Source of the DNA: Bacillus sp. MM2020_4
Lineage (GTDB): Bacteria > Bacillota > Bacilli > Bacillales > Cytobacillaceae
NCBI RefSeq assembly: GCF_011250555.1
Contig: NZ_JAANMZ010000046.1
Coordinates: 1 to 35,633, forward strand
Reading direction: 5' to 3'
DNA: 35,633 bases
A model generated the notes under the pieces. That model had not been told where the DNA came from. It saw only the letters and a list, made by a program, of their open reading frames with translations, and did not search any database. A program made the position numbers and the translations under genes. This document shows, one piece after another, positions 1-7,998 of this stretch. How positions within the stretch are numbered: position 1 is the stretch's first letter; every line of letters begins with the position of its first letter.

Positions 1-28
1 GTATACATGTCTACAATCTTGTATACAT
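1..28. promoter_or_regulatory. Paired GTATACAT direct repeats at window edge
   Basis: The octamer GTATACAT occurs at 1-8 and again at 21-28, so the two copies are 20 bp apart, about two helical turns. Each contains the palindrome GTATAC. Such spacing is typical of two repressor dimers on one DNA face, and palindromes of this kind are used by some GntR-family regulators. The target gene would lie outside the window to the left. The regulator is not identified. Confidence 0.3.
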
Positions 29-97
29 TAATCTGCCAATACTGCTTATCAAGCAAACTATCAATAAAACATATTTATCTATTTTTAGTTAATCATG

Positions 98-135
98 AAA
101 AAGCCAGCCTATATCCAACTAAAGGCTGGCTTTTT
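98..135 (-). terminator. Intrinsic terminator after the L,D-transpeptidase gene
   Basis: An 8-bp perfect stem, GCCAGCCT (103-110) with AGGCTGGC (123-130), is flanked by A's on the left and T's on the right. It therefore works in either direction. It lies 13 bp beyond the stop codon of the minus-strand gene ending at 148. Confidence 0.85.
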
Positions 136-147
136 GTATGAAAGATT

Positions 148-1542
148 TTAATGACTTCCTATCAATGAACTCTTAGCCATTTCTTTATTTATATAAAGAT
201 AGTACCAATTATTTTCGTATTTAATCCAGCTTGTAACAAGGGCACCTGAGTTGTTTTGGAAGTATTTTCCCAAAGAATCATCTACCCAATCTGGTTTGTT
301 ATCATTCGGAAAATGAACGGCTGCCAAAGGGGGATCCATGAAACCACTCGAATTTAGATAGAACCATTTACCCTGATCGTTAATCCAACCTGTGTTCATC
401 ACCCCTGTCTGGTCAAAATAATACCACTTGCCGCTGTCTTCAACCCAATTGGTTTTCATTGCCCCCGTGGTATCGAAATAATACCTCTGGCCCGTAACCT
501 CTAACCAGCCAATATTCATGGCTCCAGTCTCATCAAAGAAGTACCTCTTTCCACCATCATCGAGCCAACCTGTTTTCAAAACGCCTACTGAATCCAGATA
601 ATACTTGTTTCCACCCTCGTCCAGCCAACCACTTTTCATCACTCCATTAGCATCAAAGAAGTACTTGTTCTCTCCATCATCTAACCAGCCTGTGTTCATA
701 GCCCCATCCGCATTGAAGAAGTATTTGTTCCCGTTCTCTTCCAACCAGCCTGTGTTCATGGCACCACCGGCATCAAAATAATACTTTTTCCCATCTGCTG
801 TTAACCATCCCGTTGTCATCACACCTTTGTTATTAAGGTAATACTTTTTCCCCTCAATGGACAGCCAACCAGTCTTCATTACACCGGACCCATCAAAGAA
901 ATATTTTTTTCCACTTATAGTTTGCCAGCCTTTCTTCACGGCTCCATTCTCGTAATAATACTTTTTGTTGCCATTTTGGACCCAGCCGTTTTGCACAGGA
1001 ATGATACCGTTTGTACTTCCGGCACTTGCAGGTACTGTAACTATATATCCACTAGCCTGGGCGATCGCATCAAAGCTGTTGTCGGAACGGGTAATGACGA
1101 CCTTTGTGTAAACCTGAACCTGATCGAAAAGCCAACGTATTTCTTGATTATGCATTCTAACACAGCCAGCACTAACATATCCGCCAATCGAACCTTCATT
1201 ACTATTGCCATGAATCCCGTACGTAGTACCATAAGTCCCTCTTGCCTCAAGTCCCATCCAGCGGTCGCCAAGGGGATTACGGGGGTCTCCGCCGGGAATA
1301 TTCTTCGTATAATAAGGCCGATTCTTTATCTTATTCACAATTTTAAATGTCCCTTCCGGGGTAAATGAGGCCTGCCTTCCGGTAGCTACTCTAAATGTTA
1401 TAACCAAGGTCCCTCCATCATAAAAAGCAAGGGTATTCGTTTTTTTGTTAATAATAATCAATTGGCTGCCGCTTGCATCGGTCTGGCTTGAAAAGAAAAG
1501 GAAACTCATGAATACAATAATAACAGCGGTTACTTTTTTCAT
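148..1542 (-). CDS. Secreted L,D-transpeptidase (YkuD) with C-terminal cell-wall-binding repeats
   Basis: The product has 464 residues. An N-terminal signal peptide (MKKVTAVIIV start, hydrophobic to about residue 18) is followed by a YkuD catalytic domain at about residues 27-152. The domain carries the family motif: His111 in 'YGIHGNSNEG' and the nucleophile Cys127 in 'SAGCVRM'. YkuD enzymes form 3-3 cross-links in peptidoglycan or attach proteins to it. From residue 186 to the end there are about 13 repeats of 20 residues of the glucan/choline-binding type ('GW...GKKYYFD..G.M.T'). These should anchor the protein to the wall. The start at 1542 is chosen because GGAGAG lies 6 bases upstream. 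Longer versions from 1605 or 1548 put extra residues before the signal peptide and have no good ribosome site. It appears monocistronic. The YkuD fold is clear; the exact ligand of the repeats is unknown. Confidence 0.92.
   Translation of the reverse strand: MKKVTAVIIVFMSFLFFSSQTDASGSQLIIINKKTNTLAFYDGGTLVITFRVATGRQASFTPEGTFKIVNKIKNRPYYTKNIPGGDPRNPLGDRWMGLEARGTYGTTYGIHGNSNEGSIGGYVSAGCVRMHNQEIRWLFDQVQVYTKVVITRSDNSFDAIAQASGYIVTVPASAGSTNGIIPVQNGWVQNGNKKYYYENGAVKKGWQTISGKKYFFDGSGVMKTGWLSIEGKKYYLNNKGVMTTGWLTADGKKYYFDAGGAMNTGWLEENGNKYFFNADGAMNTGWLDDGENKYFFDANGVMKSGWLDEGGNKYYLDSVGVLKTGWLDDGGKRYFFDETGAMNIGWLEVTGQRYYFDTTGAMKTNWVEDSGKWYYFDQTGVMNTGWINDQGKWFYLNSSGFMDPPLAAVHFPNDNKPDWVDDSLGKYFQNNSGALVTSWIKYENNWYYLYINKEMAKSSLIGSH
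172..987 (-). repeat. Tandem 60-bp cell-wall-binding repeats within the transpeptidase gene
   Basis: Eleven regular 60-bp units run from 987 down to about 330. Two diverged units follow after a 12-residue insertion. Each encodes about 20 residues with Gly-Trp at the start and paired aromatic residues (YY, FF) in the middle. Neighbouring units are similar enough at DNA level to allow copy-number change by recombination or slippage. Confidence 0.85.
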
Positions 1543-1685
1543 CGCCATCTCTCCAATTATGGTATTACACCTAAAGTAACATTTTACTCCAGAAAATTCA
1601 GTCATATTTCGGCGAGATTATTGTGATATTTTGGAATCCTTTAAAACAATGTAAGTCGAAGGTCATTAGTTTTCGACATGAGGGT

Positions 1686-1713
1686 AGTAGAAAGGGTGTC
1701 AGGCACCACTACT
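1686..1713. repeat. Short palindromic intergenic repeat, GACAGGCAC-like family (copy 1)
   Basis: The core GGTGTCAGGCACC (1695-1707) has GGTG/CACC arms around a 5-base spacer. It is flanked by a further AGTAG/CTACT pair (1686-1690 and 1709-1713). It lies between the divergent transpeptidase and rluF genes, about 65 bp before rluF. Related cores occur at 2626, 22177 and 32577. Confidence 0.5.
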
Positions 1714-1776
1714 TGATATTCAGGAGGCGGTTGCGGTATTCTTAATCATACGATTATGCACTTTAAGGTTGTGGTT

Positions 1777-2487
1777 ATGATACGAATTAATAAGTTTATT
1801 AGCGAGTCTGGGAAGTCCTCAAGACGGGGAGCGGATAAATTAATTACTGAAGGAAGAGTCACGATTAATGGGAAAGTGGCGCAAATTGGCAGTCAGGTAG
1901 AGCCTGGGGACATGGTCCGCATTGATGGCAGCCTTGTCAACGTCTCTAACAATTATGTTTACATTGCTTTAAATAAACCCGTAGGTATAACGAGCACAAC
2001 GGAACGGCATGTAAAAGGGAATATTGTTGATTTCATTAATCATCCATTGCGGATTTTCCATATTGGACGCTTGGATAAGGACTCAGATGGCCTCATTCTG
2101 TTGACGAATGACGGGGATATTGTTAATGAAATTCTCCGGGCGGAAAACAAGCATGAAAAGGAATATATTGTTACAGTGGACAAGCCGATTACGACTGATT
2201 TTCTAAAACAAATGGCCGCAGGAGTGGAAATATTAAATACGAAAACACTCCCCTGCAAAGTAACACAGCTGTCGAAAAATATTTTCCAAATCATCTTAAC
2301 CCAGGGGCTGAACCGGCAAATCCGCCGAATGTGTTCTGCACTAGGGTATGAGGTAGTCCGGCTGCAGCGAACTCGGATTATGAATATCCATTTAGGCAAC
2401 CTACCTATTGGACAATGGCGGGACTTATCAAAGAAAGAAAAACAGCAGCTATTTACAGAATTACAATACCAACCAAAAGAATGGTAA
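1777..2487 (+). CDS. rluF: 23S rRNA pseudouridine synthase, RluF type
   Basis: The product has 236 residues. An N-terminal S4 RNA-binding domain ('INKFISESGKSSRRGADKLI', about 3-60) precedes an RsuA/RluB/E/F pseudouridine synthase domain. The catalytic Asp lies in the 'GRLDKDSDGL' motif, and 'QGLNRQIRRMC' and 'LQRTRIMN' match the RluF subgroup closely. RluF converts a uridine near position 2604 of 23S rRNA to pseudouridine in Escherichia coli; the same site is inferred here. The start at 1777 (AAGG 8 bases upstream) fits the usual MRINKFIS beginning. An in-frame ATG at 1756 would add seven unconserved residues and has a poorer site. The gene stands alone and ends at a strong terminator. Confidence 0.9.
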   Translation: MIRINKFISESGKSSRRGADKLITEGRVTINGKVAQIGSQVEPGDMVRIDGSLVNVSNNYVYIALNKPVGITSTTERHVKGNIVDFINHPLRIFHIGRLDKDSDGLILLTNDGDIVNEILRAENKHEKEYIVTVDKPITTDFLKQMAAGVEILNTKTLPCKVTQLSKNIFQIILTQGLNRQIRRMCSALGYEVVRLQRTRIMNIHLGNLPIGQWRDLSKKEKQQLFTELQYQPKEW

Positions 2488-2493
2488 TAGGCG

Positions 2494-2546
2494 AGAGAGG
2501 CTGAGCCGAGACAAACAACTGTTTCGGCTCAGCCTCTCTTTCATTT
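2494..2546 (+). terminator. Strong intrinsic terminator after rluF
   Basis: A perfect 16-bp stem, 2494-2509 paired with 2524-2539, is followed by a T-rich tract (tttcattt). It begins 6 bp after the rluF stop codon and isolates the kinase/transporter operon downstream. Confidence 0.9.
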
Positions 2547-2622
2547 AAGCAGAAAAAACAGTACCCCGAACGGTTAGAATATTGGTAAAATTAAATTAAG
2601 TTTTGGATATGGTTGTAGTAAT

Positions 2623-2641
2623 AATGGTGACAGGCACCATT
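2623..2641. repeat. Short palindromic repeat, GACAGGCAC family (copy 2)
   Basis: AATGGTG and CACCATT form perfect 7-bp arms around ACAGG. The repeat ends 13 bp before the ATG of the sensor kinase gene, next to its ribosome site (GGGGGG at 2642-2647). It probably lies in the 5' leader and could fold over the start. Confidence 0.55.
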
Positions 2642-2653
2642 GGGGGGATTTCC

Positions 2654-4423
2654 ATGTTGGAATTGTTGGTAACGATGGTGGAGCGGTTGGGGATCCTCGT
2701 GACGATTGCGTTTGTGTTAACAAGGCTTCAATTCTTCCGGGGTATGATTTATCGGGATGAACTAAATGGCAGGCAGCAGTTGATTGCGATTATTTTCTTT
2801 GGCTTCTTTGGGATTATTGGTACCTATTCAGGACTGACTCTTAGTACCGACAGTCTTCAGTTTAACCGCTGGACCTCTACACTTCATTCCGATGAGGCCA
2901 TTGCCAACTCCCGTGTCATTGGTGTCGTATTAGCCGGCCTCCTTGGCGGCTATAGGGTTGGGCTTGGCGCTGGTTTAATTGCCGGCATCCACCGCTTCAC
3001 ACTTGGAGGATTCACAGCCATTTCCTGCGGACTGGCAACAATCCTTACGGGCTTGCTATCAGGCCTGTTCCATCGAAAGGGCAAGCATGTCAAACTTCGC
3101 TCTGCCTTTCTGATTGGTGCGCTTGCTGAATCCATTCAAATGCTCTTGATTCTATTAATCTCAAAGCCCTTTGAAAAGGCCTGGGGTTTAGTTGAAATCA
3201 TTGGTATGCCGATGATTTCCGCAAACGGCCTTGGCTGCGCCCTATTCCTGTTAATCATTAAAAGCGTGATTAATGAGGAGGAAAAAGCCGGTGCCCTGCA
3301 AGCCCAAAAAACCTTAAGAATTGCCGACAAAACCTTAGCCTATCTCAGAAATGGACTTAATACCGCATCAGCAAAGGTAGTTTGCCATATTCTTCACAAT
3401 GAGCTCAATACCAGTGCTGTGGCGATGACAAATTTATCGGAAATATTGGCCCATGTTGGGCTCGGATACGAGCATCACCGTTCAGAAAGTCCCATCCAGA
3501 CACAAATAACCAGGGATGCAATCAGAAAAGGGGAAATGATTGTCGCTGCACAGCAATCGATTCATTGCCGTATAAAGGACTGCCCACTCGATGCCGTCGT
3601 TATTGCCCCGTTAAAACTACGCGGGAGTACGATTGGGACGTTGAAATTCTATTTCCGTTCCGAAAAGGAAATAAACCCGGTTATTATGGAACTCATTTCA
3701 GGCTTATGCTCACTGTTAAGCAACCAGCTTGAAATTGCCGAGGCGGACAAGGCCTATCAACTTGCAAAGGAAGCAGAAATAAAGGCACTCCAAGCACAAA
3801 TTAGCCCGCACTTTCTCTTTAATTCACTTAATACCATCCTTTCGCTTGTCCGAATCGATCCCGAGAAGGCTAGGAAACTACTTGTCTCCCTGTCTCACTT
3901 TTTACGACAGAATCTATCCGTCACCACCCAGAGGATGACGACACTTGAACAGGAATTACAGCATGTAAAAGCCTATTTGGCCATTGAGGAAGTTCGCTTT
4001 GTTCATAAATTAAAAGTGATTTATGAGGTGGAGGAAAGTATCCTTTCACAGAACATCCCCCCACTCACCTTGCAGCCCATTGTTGAAAATGCCATTAAAC
4101 ATGGGATCAAGGATATGGAGCGCAACTGCCTTGTTAAAATAAGCATTCATAAAGAAAATCAAGCAACCATTGTAACTGTTGAAGATAACGGAAGTGGGAT
4201 GAGTAAAGAAAGAGTAGGCCAAATCTGCCAAACTCCGATTGATTCTATCTCTGGAAGCGGGCTGGCACTTTACAACGTGAATCGAAGGCTAGCATTTATG
4301 TTCGGTGAGGGTGCCGCACTGATGATAAAAAGTGAACTCAATCAGGGGACACGAATTTCCTTTTCAATTCCATATATGGAGGTGGAACAAAGTGGTACAA
4401 CCAATCAAAACGCTTATTGTTGA
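2654..4423 (+). CDS. LytS/BtsS-family membrane sensor histidine kinase
   Basis: The product has 589 residues. The N-terminal ~190 residues are hydrophobic, in the 5TM-5TMR_LYT style, with the glycine-rich 'GLLGGYRVGLGAGLIAG' segment. A GAF-like region follows, then a His_kinase/HATPase module. The phospho-acceptor is His386 in 'SPHFLFNSLNT'. The N box is 'LQPIVENAIKHGI' and the G box 'VEDNGSGMSKE'. This family signals to LytTR regulators; E. coli BtsS and Bacillus subtilis LytS respond to pyruvate. The start at 2654 follows GGGGGG; a longer frame from 2603 would run through a non-coding repeat. The response regulator gene overlaps its end by 32 bp and a CstA-type transporter follows. A role in controlling that transporter is inferred; the ligand is not visible in the sequence. 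Confidence 0.9.
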   Translation: MLELLVTMVERLGILVTIAFVLTRLQFFRGMIYRDELNGRQQLIAIIFFGFFGIIGTYSGLTLSTDSLQFNRWTSTLHSDEAIANSRVIGVVLAGLLGGYRVGLGAGLIAGIHRFTLGGFTAISCGLATILTGLLSGLFHRKGKHVKLRSAFLIGALAESIQMLLILLISKPFEKAWGLVEIIGMPMISANGLGCALFLLIIKSVINEEEKAGALQAQKTLRIADKTLAYLRNGLNTASAKVVCHILHNELNTSAVAMTNLSEILAHVGLGYEHHRSESPIQTQITRDAIRKGEMIVAAQQSIHCRIKDCPLDAVVIAPLKLRGSTIGTLKFYFRSEKEINPVIMELISGLCSLLSNQLEIAEADKAYQLAKEAEIKALQAQISPHFLFNSLNTILSLVRIDPEKARKLLVSLSHFLRQNLSVTTQRMTTLEQELQHVKAYLAIEEVRFVHKLKVIYEVEESILSQNIPPLTLQPIVENAIKHGIKDMERNCLVKISIHKENQATIVTVEDNGSGMSKERVGQICQTPIDSISGSGLALYNVNRRLAFMFGEGAALMIKSELNQGTRISFSIPYMEVEQSGTTNQNAYC

Positions 4424-5123
4424 TGATGAACTATATAGCAGGGATGAACTAAAGCATTTATTATCGGCATTTCCATCCATTCAGATCGTTGGCGAAGCTG
4501 AATCCGGGGAAGACGCCATTATGAAGGCCCTCCAATTGCAACCTGATGTGGTCTTCCTGGACGTGGAAATGCCAAAGATGAACGGGATGAACACTGCAAA
4601 AGCTTTTAAGGAACTCAAACATGCTCCATTAGTCGTTTTTGCCACAGCCTATCCGCAATTTGCTGTCGAGGCATTTCGCTATGATGTCGTTGACTACTTA
4701 CTAAAGCCCTATGACCAAGATCAATTACACGAAACCATCAATCGGATTCTAAAACATCTCAGCGCTTCTAAGGAATCCGAGCCGGAAAAACAGACTGGAA
4801 AGCTTGCGGTTGAAGCGGCCGGAGAAATCCTTTACCTCGACCCAATAGAGATCCTTTATATTGTTCGGGATGATAAATGGACAAGGCTGATAACAAAACA
4901 CAACGAATATGATACAAAAATGCCGCTCAAGGATTTGGAAAACCGGCTCCAAAGCTTTGGTTTTTTTCGCATCCATAAAAGCTTTCTCGTCAACCTGGAA
5001 TATGTCAACAGACTGACCCCGTGGTTCAATGGCGCCTATCAGCTGCATATTGAGGGAAGGAAGGAAATGTTGTCGGTCAGCAGAAATTATGTAAAGGCAT
5101 TAAGAGTGAGGCTGGAAATATAA
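4392..5123 (+). CDS. LytTR-family response regulator
   Basis: The product has 243 residues. The receiver domain (about 5-120) has the acidic pair 'VDDE' (residues 10-13), the phosphorylated Asp57 in 'VVFLDVEMPKMNG', and the conserved Lys in 'LLKPYD'. A C-terminal LytTR DNA-binding domain (about 140-243) contains 'FFRIHKSFLVNLEYV' and 'LSVSRNYVK'. The start is the GTG at 4392, nine bases after GGAGG (4378-4382), inside the end of the kinase gene. A longer ATG frame from 4332 would lack a ribosome site and add 20 unrelated residues. The 32-bp overlap implies translational coupling with its kinase. By analogy with BtsR/YehT and LytT it should activate the downstream CstA-type gene. Confidence 0.9.
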   Translation: MVQPIKTLIVDDELYSRDELKHLLSAFPSIQIVGEAESGEDAIMKALQLQPDVVFLDVEMPKMNGMNTAKAFKELKHAPLVVFATAYPQFAVEAFRYDVVDYLLKPYDQDQLHETINRILKHLSASKESEPEKQTGKLAVEAAGEILYLDPIEILYIVRDDKWTRLITKHNEYDTKMPLKDLENRLQSFGFFRIHKSFLVNLEYVNRLTPWFNGAYQLHIEGRKEMLSVSRNYVKALRVRLEI

Positions 5124-5282
5124 CCCTCCAGACTATTATTAATCTTCTGCATTTTAAACCACTCTAGTAACATGTTAATTCCATATTTCTACCTTTCACA
5201 CCTAAGTCCGCCCTGCTGCTCTTTTTCTCTTATATACTTGATTTATGTAACCGCATTCATTTATAAAAAAGGAGGAGAAAGT
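5124..5282 (+). promoter_or_regulatory. Probable regulated 5' region of the cstA-type gene
   Basis: This 159-bp gap has no supported gene. A -10-like TATACT lies at 5233-5238 with no recognisable -35, as expected of an activator-dependent promoter. Upstream, 'CTACCTTTCACACCT' (about 5190-5204) repeats an ACCT element at roughly one helical turn and could bind the LytTR regulator. No terminator is seen after the regulator, so read-through is also possible. GGAGGAG at 5271-5277 is the ribosome site of the next gene. Confidence 0.35.
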
Positions 5283-6734
5283 GTGTATACTTTTCTAGCA
5301 GGAATTGCTCTTTTAATTATTGGTTATTTCACGTACGGCAAATTTGTAGAAAAATTATTTGGTATAAAGGAAGACAGGGCGACGCCCGCCTATGTCAATA
5401 ACGATGGTGTTGACTATCTTCCAATGAGCACGAAAAAGAATTCTTTGATTCAGCTCCTCAATATTGCTGGAACAGGACCTGTTTTCGGCCCTATTTTAGG
5501 TGCACTTTACGGGCCTGTTGCTTTTATCTGGATTGTCATCGGCTGTATTTTCGCCGGAGCGGTTCATGATTATTTAACAGGGATGATTTCTATTCGGAAC
5601 CGCGGGGCCCATTTACCGGAGCTAGCCAGCAGGTTTTTGGGGAAAATCATGAAGCATGTCGTCAATGGTTTCGCTGTTTTACTTCTTTTATTAGTAGGAA
5701 CCGTGTTTGTGACCACACCTGCTGCCTTGCTTAATGTGTTAATGGACGGAAAGGTTGCCCTTTTCGTTATTATTGGTGCCATTTTTGTTTATTATATTTT
5801 AGCTACACTTATGCCCGTTGACAAAATTATTGGCCGTCTTTATCCATACTTTGGCGCATTACTGTTGATCAGCGCCCTTGGAGTAGGAATCGGTTTAGTT
5901 GTTACCGGTGCACCCATTCCGGAACTTTCATTAAAAAACTTCCACCCTGCTAACGCACCAGTTTTCCCATTACTATTTTTCACAATTTCCTGTGGTGCGC
6001 TTTCCGGATTCCATGCGACCCAAACACCAATCATTTCCCGTACCACTCAGAATGAAAAACAAGGTCGTAAAATTTTCTATGGCATGATGATTGCAGAAGG
6101 TGTCATTGCCATGATTTGGGCTGCAGCAGGAATGAGCCTTTTCCATGGTTACAATGGCTTAAATGATATTTTAGCAGCCGGCGGACCTGGAGCAGTCGTC
6201 AGTGAGGCATCGACAACCCTCCTTGGTGCCATTGGTGGAACGCTTGCCGTCCTTGGCGTCATCGTATTACCTATTACATCTGGAGATACTGCATTCCGAA
6301 GCGCACGGATGATTATTGCTGAATATCTGAACATTGCCCAACAGAAATTATCCAGCCGCCTCTGGATCGCTGTACCATTATTTGTAATTTCAGCAGTGCT
6401 GACCCAGATGGATTTTAATATTCTTTGGAGATATTTCAGCTGGGCCAACCAATCAACGGCGGTTATTGCCTTGTTTGTTGGCGCCATGTACTTGAATATC
6501 GCTAAGAAAAACTACTTTGTTCCGCTGATTCCGGGTGTCTTTATGCTCGTCATGGTGATTACCTATATTTTAAATGCCCAAATTGGATTCCGCTTATCGA
6601 TGACCACTTCATGGATTGGCGGCTTCATTGGAACTATCGTCCTTACCGCTCTCTTCTTTAGAGCTGCTAAAAAGGCACGGGCCAATAACCTTCCACTTGA
6701 AGATGATATTTCAAACTGGAATCGGGTAGCCTAA
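5283..6734 (+). CDS. cstA: CstA-family carbon starvation / pyruvate-peptide transporter (short form)
   Basis: This is a polytopic membrane protein of 483 residues. CstA-family features include 'GTGPVFGPILGALYGPVAF', 'FAGAVHDYLTGMISIRNRG', 'SGFHATQTPIISRTTQNE' and 'LPITSGDTAFRSARMII'. Family members import peptides or, for BtsT and CstA in E. coli, pyruvate by proton symport. The start is the GTG at 5283 after GGAGGAG; an ATG at 5172 would add 37 residues read from the leader. At 483 residues it is much shorter than the ~600-700-residue enterobacterial and B. subtilis proteins, and appears to lack the C-terminal extension. The frame is intact, so this looks like a natural short subfamily and not a truncation. 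It follows a LytS/LytTR pair and overlaps a microprotein gene by one base. Confidence 0.88.
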   Translation: MYTFLAGIALLIIGYFTYGKFVEKLFGIKEDRATPAYVNNDGVDYLPMSTKKNSLIQLLNIAGTGPVFGPILGALYGPVAFIWIVIGCIFAGAVHDYLTGMISIRNRGAHLPELASRFLGKIMKHVVNGFAVLLLLLVGTVFVTTPAALLNVLMDGKVALFVIIGAIFVYYILATLMPVDKIIGRLYPYFGALLLISALGVGIGLVVTGAPIPELSLKNFHPANAPVFPLLFFTISCGALSGFHATQTPIISRTTQNEKQGRKIFYGMMIAEGVIAMIWAAAGMSLFHGYNGLNDILAAGGPGAVVSEASTTLLGAIGGTLAVLGVIVLPITSGDTAFRSARMIIAEYLNIAQQKLSSRLWIAVPLFVISAVLTQMDFNILWRYFSWANQSTAVIALFVGAMYLNIAKKNYFVPLIPGVFMLVMVITYILNAQIGFRLSMTTSWIGGFIGTIVLTALFFRAAKKARANNLPLEDDISNWNRVA

Positions 6735-6883
6735 TGGGCTGCTGCAATCCAGAATATCGCAAGGCTGCACTTGAAAAGGAAAAACAGCTCAACAAGAATG
6801 GCAAGGATTCCGTTCCAATCGTTGGAAAAGTCGTTATTAGTATCGTGACAGTGGGTGTTATAATCGTCGCCCTCTGTCTATAG
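6734..6883 (+). CDS. Single-span membrane microprotein coupled to cstA
   Basis: The ATG shares its A with the TAA stop of the transporter gene (TAATG, 6732-6736), the classical arrangement for translational re-initiation. The 49-residue product begins MGCCNPEYRKAALEKEKQ. It has a charged lysine-rich segment to about residue 25 and then one hydrophobic span of about 20 residues ('VVISIVTVGVIIVALCL' end). The Cys-Cys pair right after the start could bind metal or be lipid-modified. Gram-negative cstA/btsT genes are also followed by a small gene (YbdD/YjiX), but I see no sequence likeness to that family. A role as accessory subunit of the transporter is inferred from coupling alone. It ends one base before a strong terminator. 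Confidence 0.7.
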   Translation: MGCCNPEYRKAALEKEKQLNKNGKDSVPIVGKVVISIVTVGVIIVALCL

Positions 6884-6918
6884 AAAGAGTGCACGCTTAC
6901 CCGGCGTGCACTCTTTAT
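6884..6918. terminator. Bidirectional terminator between cstA operon and ycgT-like gene
   Basis: A perfect 13-bp stem, 6884-6896 with 6904-6916, has a 7-base loop. It starts at the stop of the microprotein gene and overlaps the stop of the converging minus-strand gene by two bases. It carries T's on the right and A's on the left arm, so it can serve both transcripts. Confidence 0.88.
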
Positions 6919-7967
6919 TTGTTCATCATTTGCTTCACTATTTCTTTATTCCGCTGTTTAAATAATTCATGATGGGAAGAAACCATTCCGGCTTTTGGCG
7001 CATCAGGCTGAATGAATTGTTTTGCTTTATTAACAGCATTTGCTGCGTCCTGAAATGCCCCGGCAATTAACTGTACTTTTCCATCGTACATGAGGATGTC
7101 CCCAGCAGCATAAAGTCCCTCTACCGAAGATTCGCTTACCGCATTACCGGCAATATAATAATCATCGGCCAACGCAATATGTAAGTCACTATTTTTTAGT
7201 AACGCCGCATCCTGTTCATATCCATGATTAATAATCACTTCATCAATCGGTAAATAGAAAACCTCATCTGTTTCATGATTCGTCAATTCCACGCTTTCGA
7301 TCTCCTCATGGCTCACTGACGCTATGAGTCGTGTAATCGATGTATTAAATAAACAATGGGCAGAACTGTTACACAACTGGGAGGCATGTGCTTCATGACC
7401 TTTAAACGACTCTTTCCGATAGGCAACATACACCTTTTTCGCAATGGATTCTAATTCATTTGCCCAATCGATAGCCGTATTTCCCCCGCCTGAAATGACC
7501 ACCGTCTTATCCTTGAACTGTTTTAATGACTTCACTGTGTAATGTAAGTTAGCTACCTCAAACCGCTCTGCCCCGTCAATCTCCAACTTTTGCGGTTTCA
7601 ATATGCCGCTGCCAATGGCGACTATGACTGTTTTTGAAAAATGCCTTTGGCCGGTGGCACCTTGCAAGACAAAGATTCCATCCTCATTCAGTAAGATCGA
7701 CTCCACTTTTTCATTTAAAACGACTGTTGGATTAAACGTTAATCCTTGGACAATAAGCTGTTCCATTAACATTGCTCCCGGGATGGGCGTTTGCCCCCCT
7801 ACATCCCAAATCATTTTCTCAGGATAGACATGAAGCTTTCCGCCAAGCTGCGGCTGGAATTCAATCAGCTTTGTCTTCATCTCTCTAAGTCCACTGTAAA
7901 AAGTGGAATACAGCCCAGCTGGCCCGCCGCCAATCACCGTCACATCAAATACTTCCTGCTGCCCCAT
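6915..7967 (-). CDS. ycgT: Fur-regulated ferredoxin/flavodoxin-NADP+ reductase, YcgT/YumC-like
   Basis: The product has 350 residues and belongs to the thioredoxin-reductase-like ferredoxin-NADP reductase family. The FAD-binding 'VIGGGPAGLYS' lies near the N terminus, and the NADPH-binding 'ISGGGNTAIDWANE' in the middle. The C-terminal FAD contact is 'LYAAGDILMYDGKVQLIAGA'. There is no CxxC, so it is not a thioredoxin reductase. The start at 7967 is preferred, with GGGGAG nine bases upstream. The GTG at 8027 gives 20 more residues, but that stretch contains the -10 hexamer and a Fur box, so it should be untranscribed or leader. In B. subtilis ycgT belongs to the Fur regulon. The divergent siderophore importer suggests a role in reducing imported ferric complexes (inference). 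Confidence 0.85.
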   Translation of the reverse strand: MGQQEVFDVTVIGGGPAGLYSTFYSGLREMKTKLIEFQPQLGGKLHVYPEKMIWDVGGQTPIPGAMLMEQLIVQGLTFNPTVVLNEKVESILLNEDGIFVLQGATGQRHFSKTVIVAIGSGILKPQKLEIDGAERFEVANLHYTVKSLKQFKDKTVVISGGGNTAIDWANELESIAKKVYVAYRKESFKGHEAHASQLCNSSAHCLFNTSITRLIASVSHEEIESVELTNHETDEVFYLPIDEVIINHGYEQDAALLKNSDLHIALADDYYIAGNAVSESSVEGLYAAGDILMYDGKVQLIAGAFQDAANAVNKAKQFIQPDAPKAGMVSSHHELFKQRNKEIVKQMMNK

Positions 7968-7998
7968 TTCAGAACACTCCCCAGTAGCCAAATGTAAT

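Noticed and set aside
922..1368. Plus-strand 148-codon frame opposite the transpeptidase
   Set aside because: It is antisense to a clear YkuD/repeat gene, has no ribosome site or domain, and reflects the repeat composition.
5238..5267. TTGATT-18-TATAAA as the cstA promoter
   Set aside because: Transcription would begin within the GGAGGAG ribosome site just before the GTG, leaving no usable leader.
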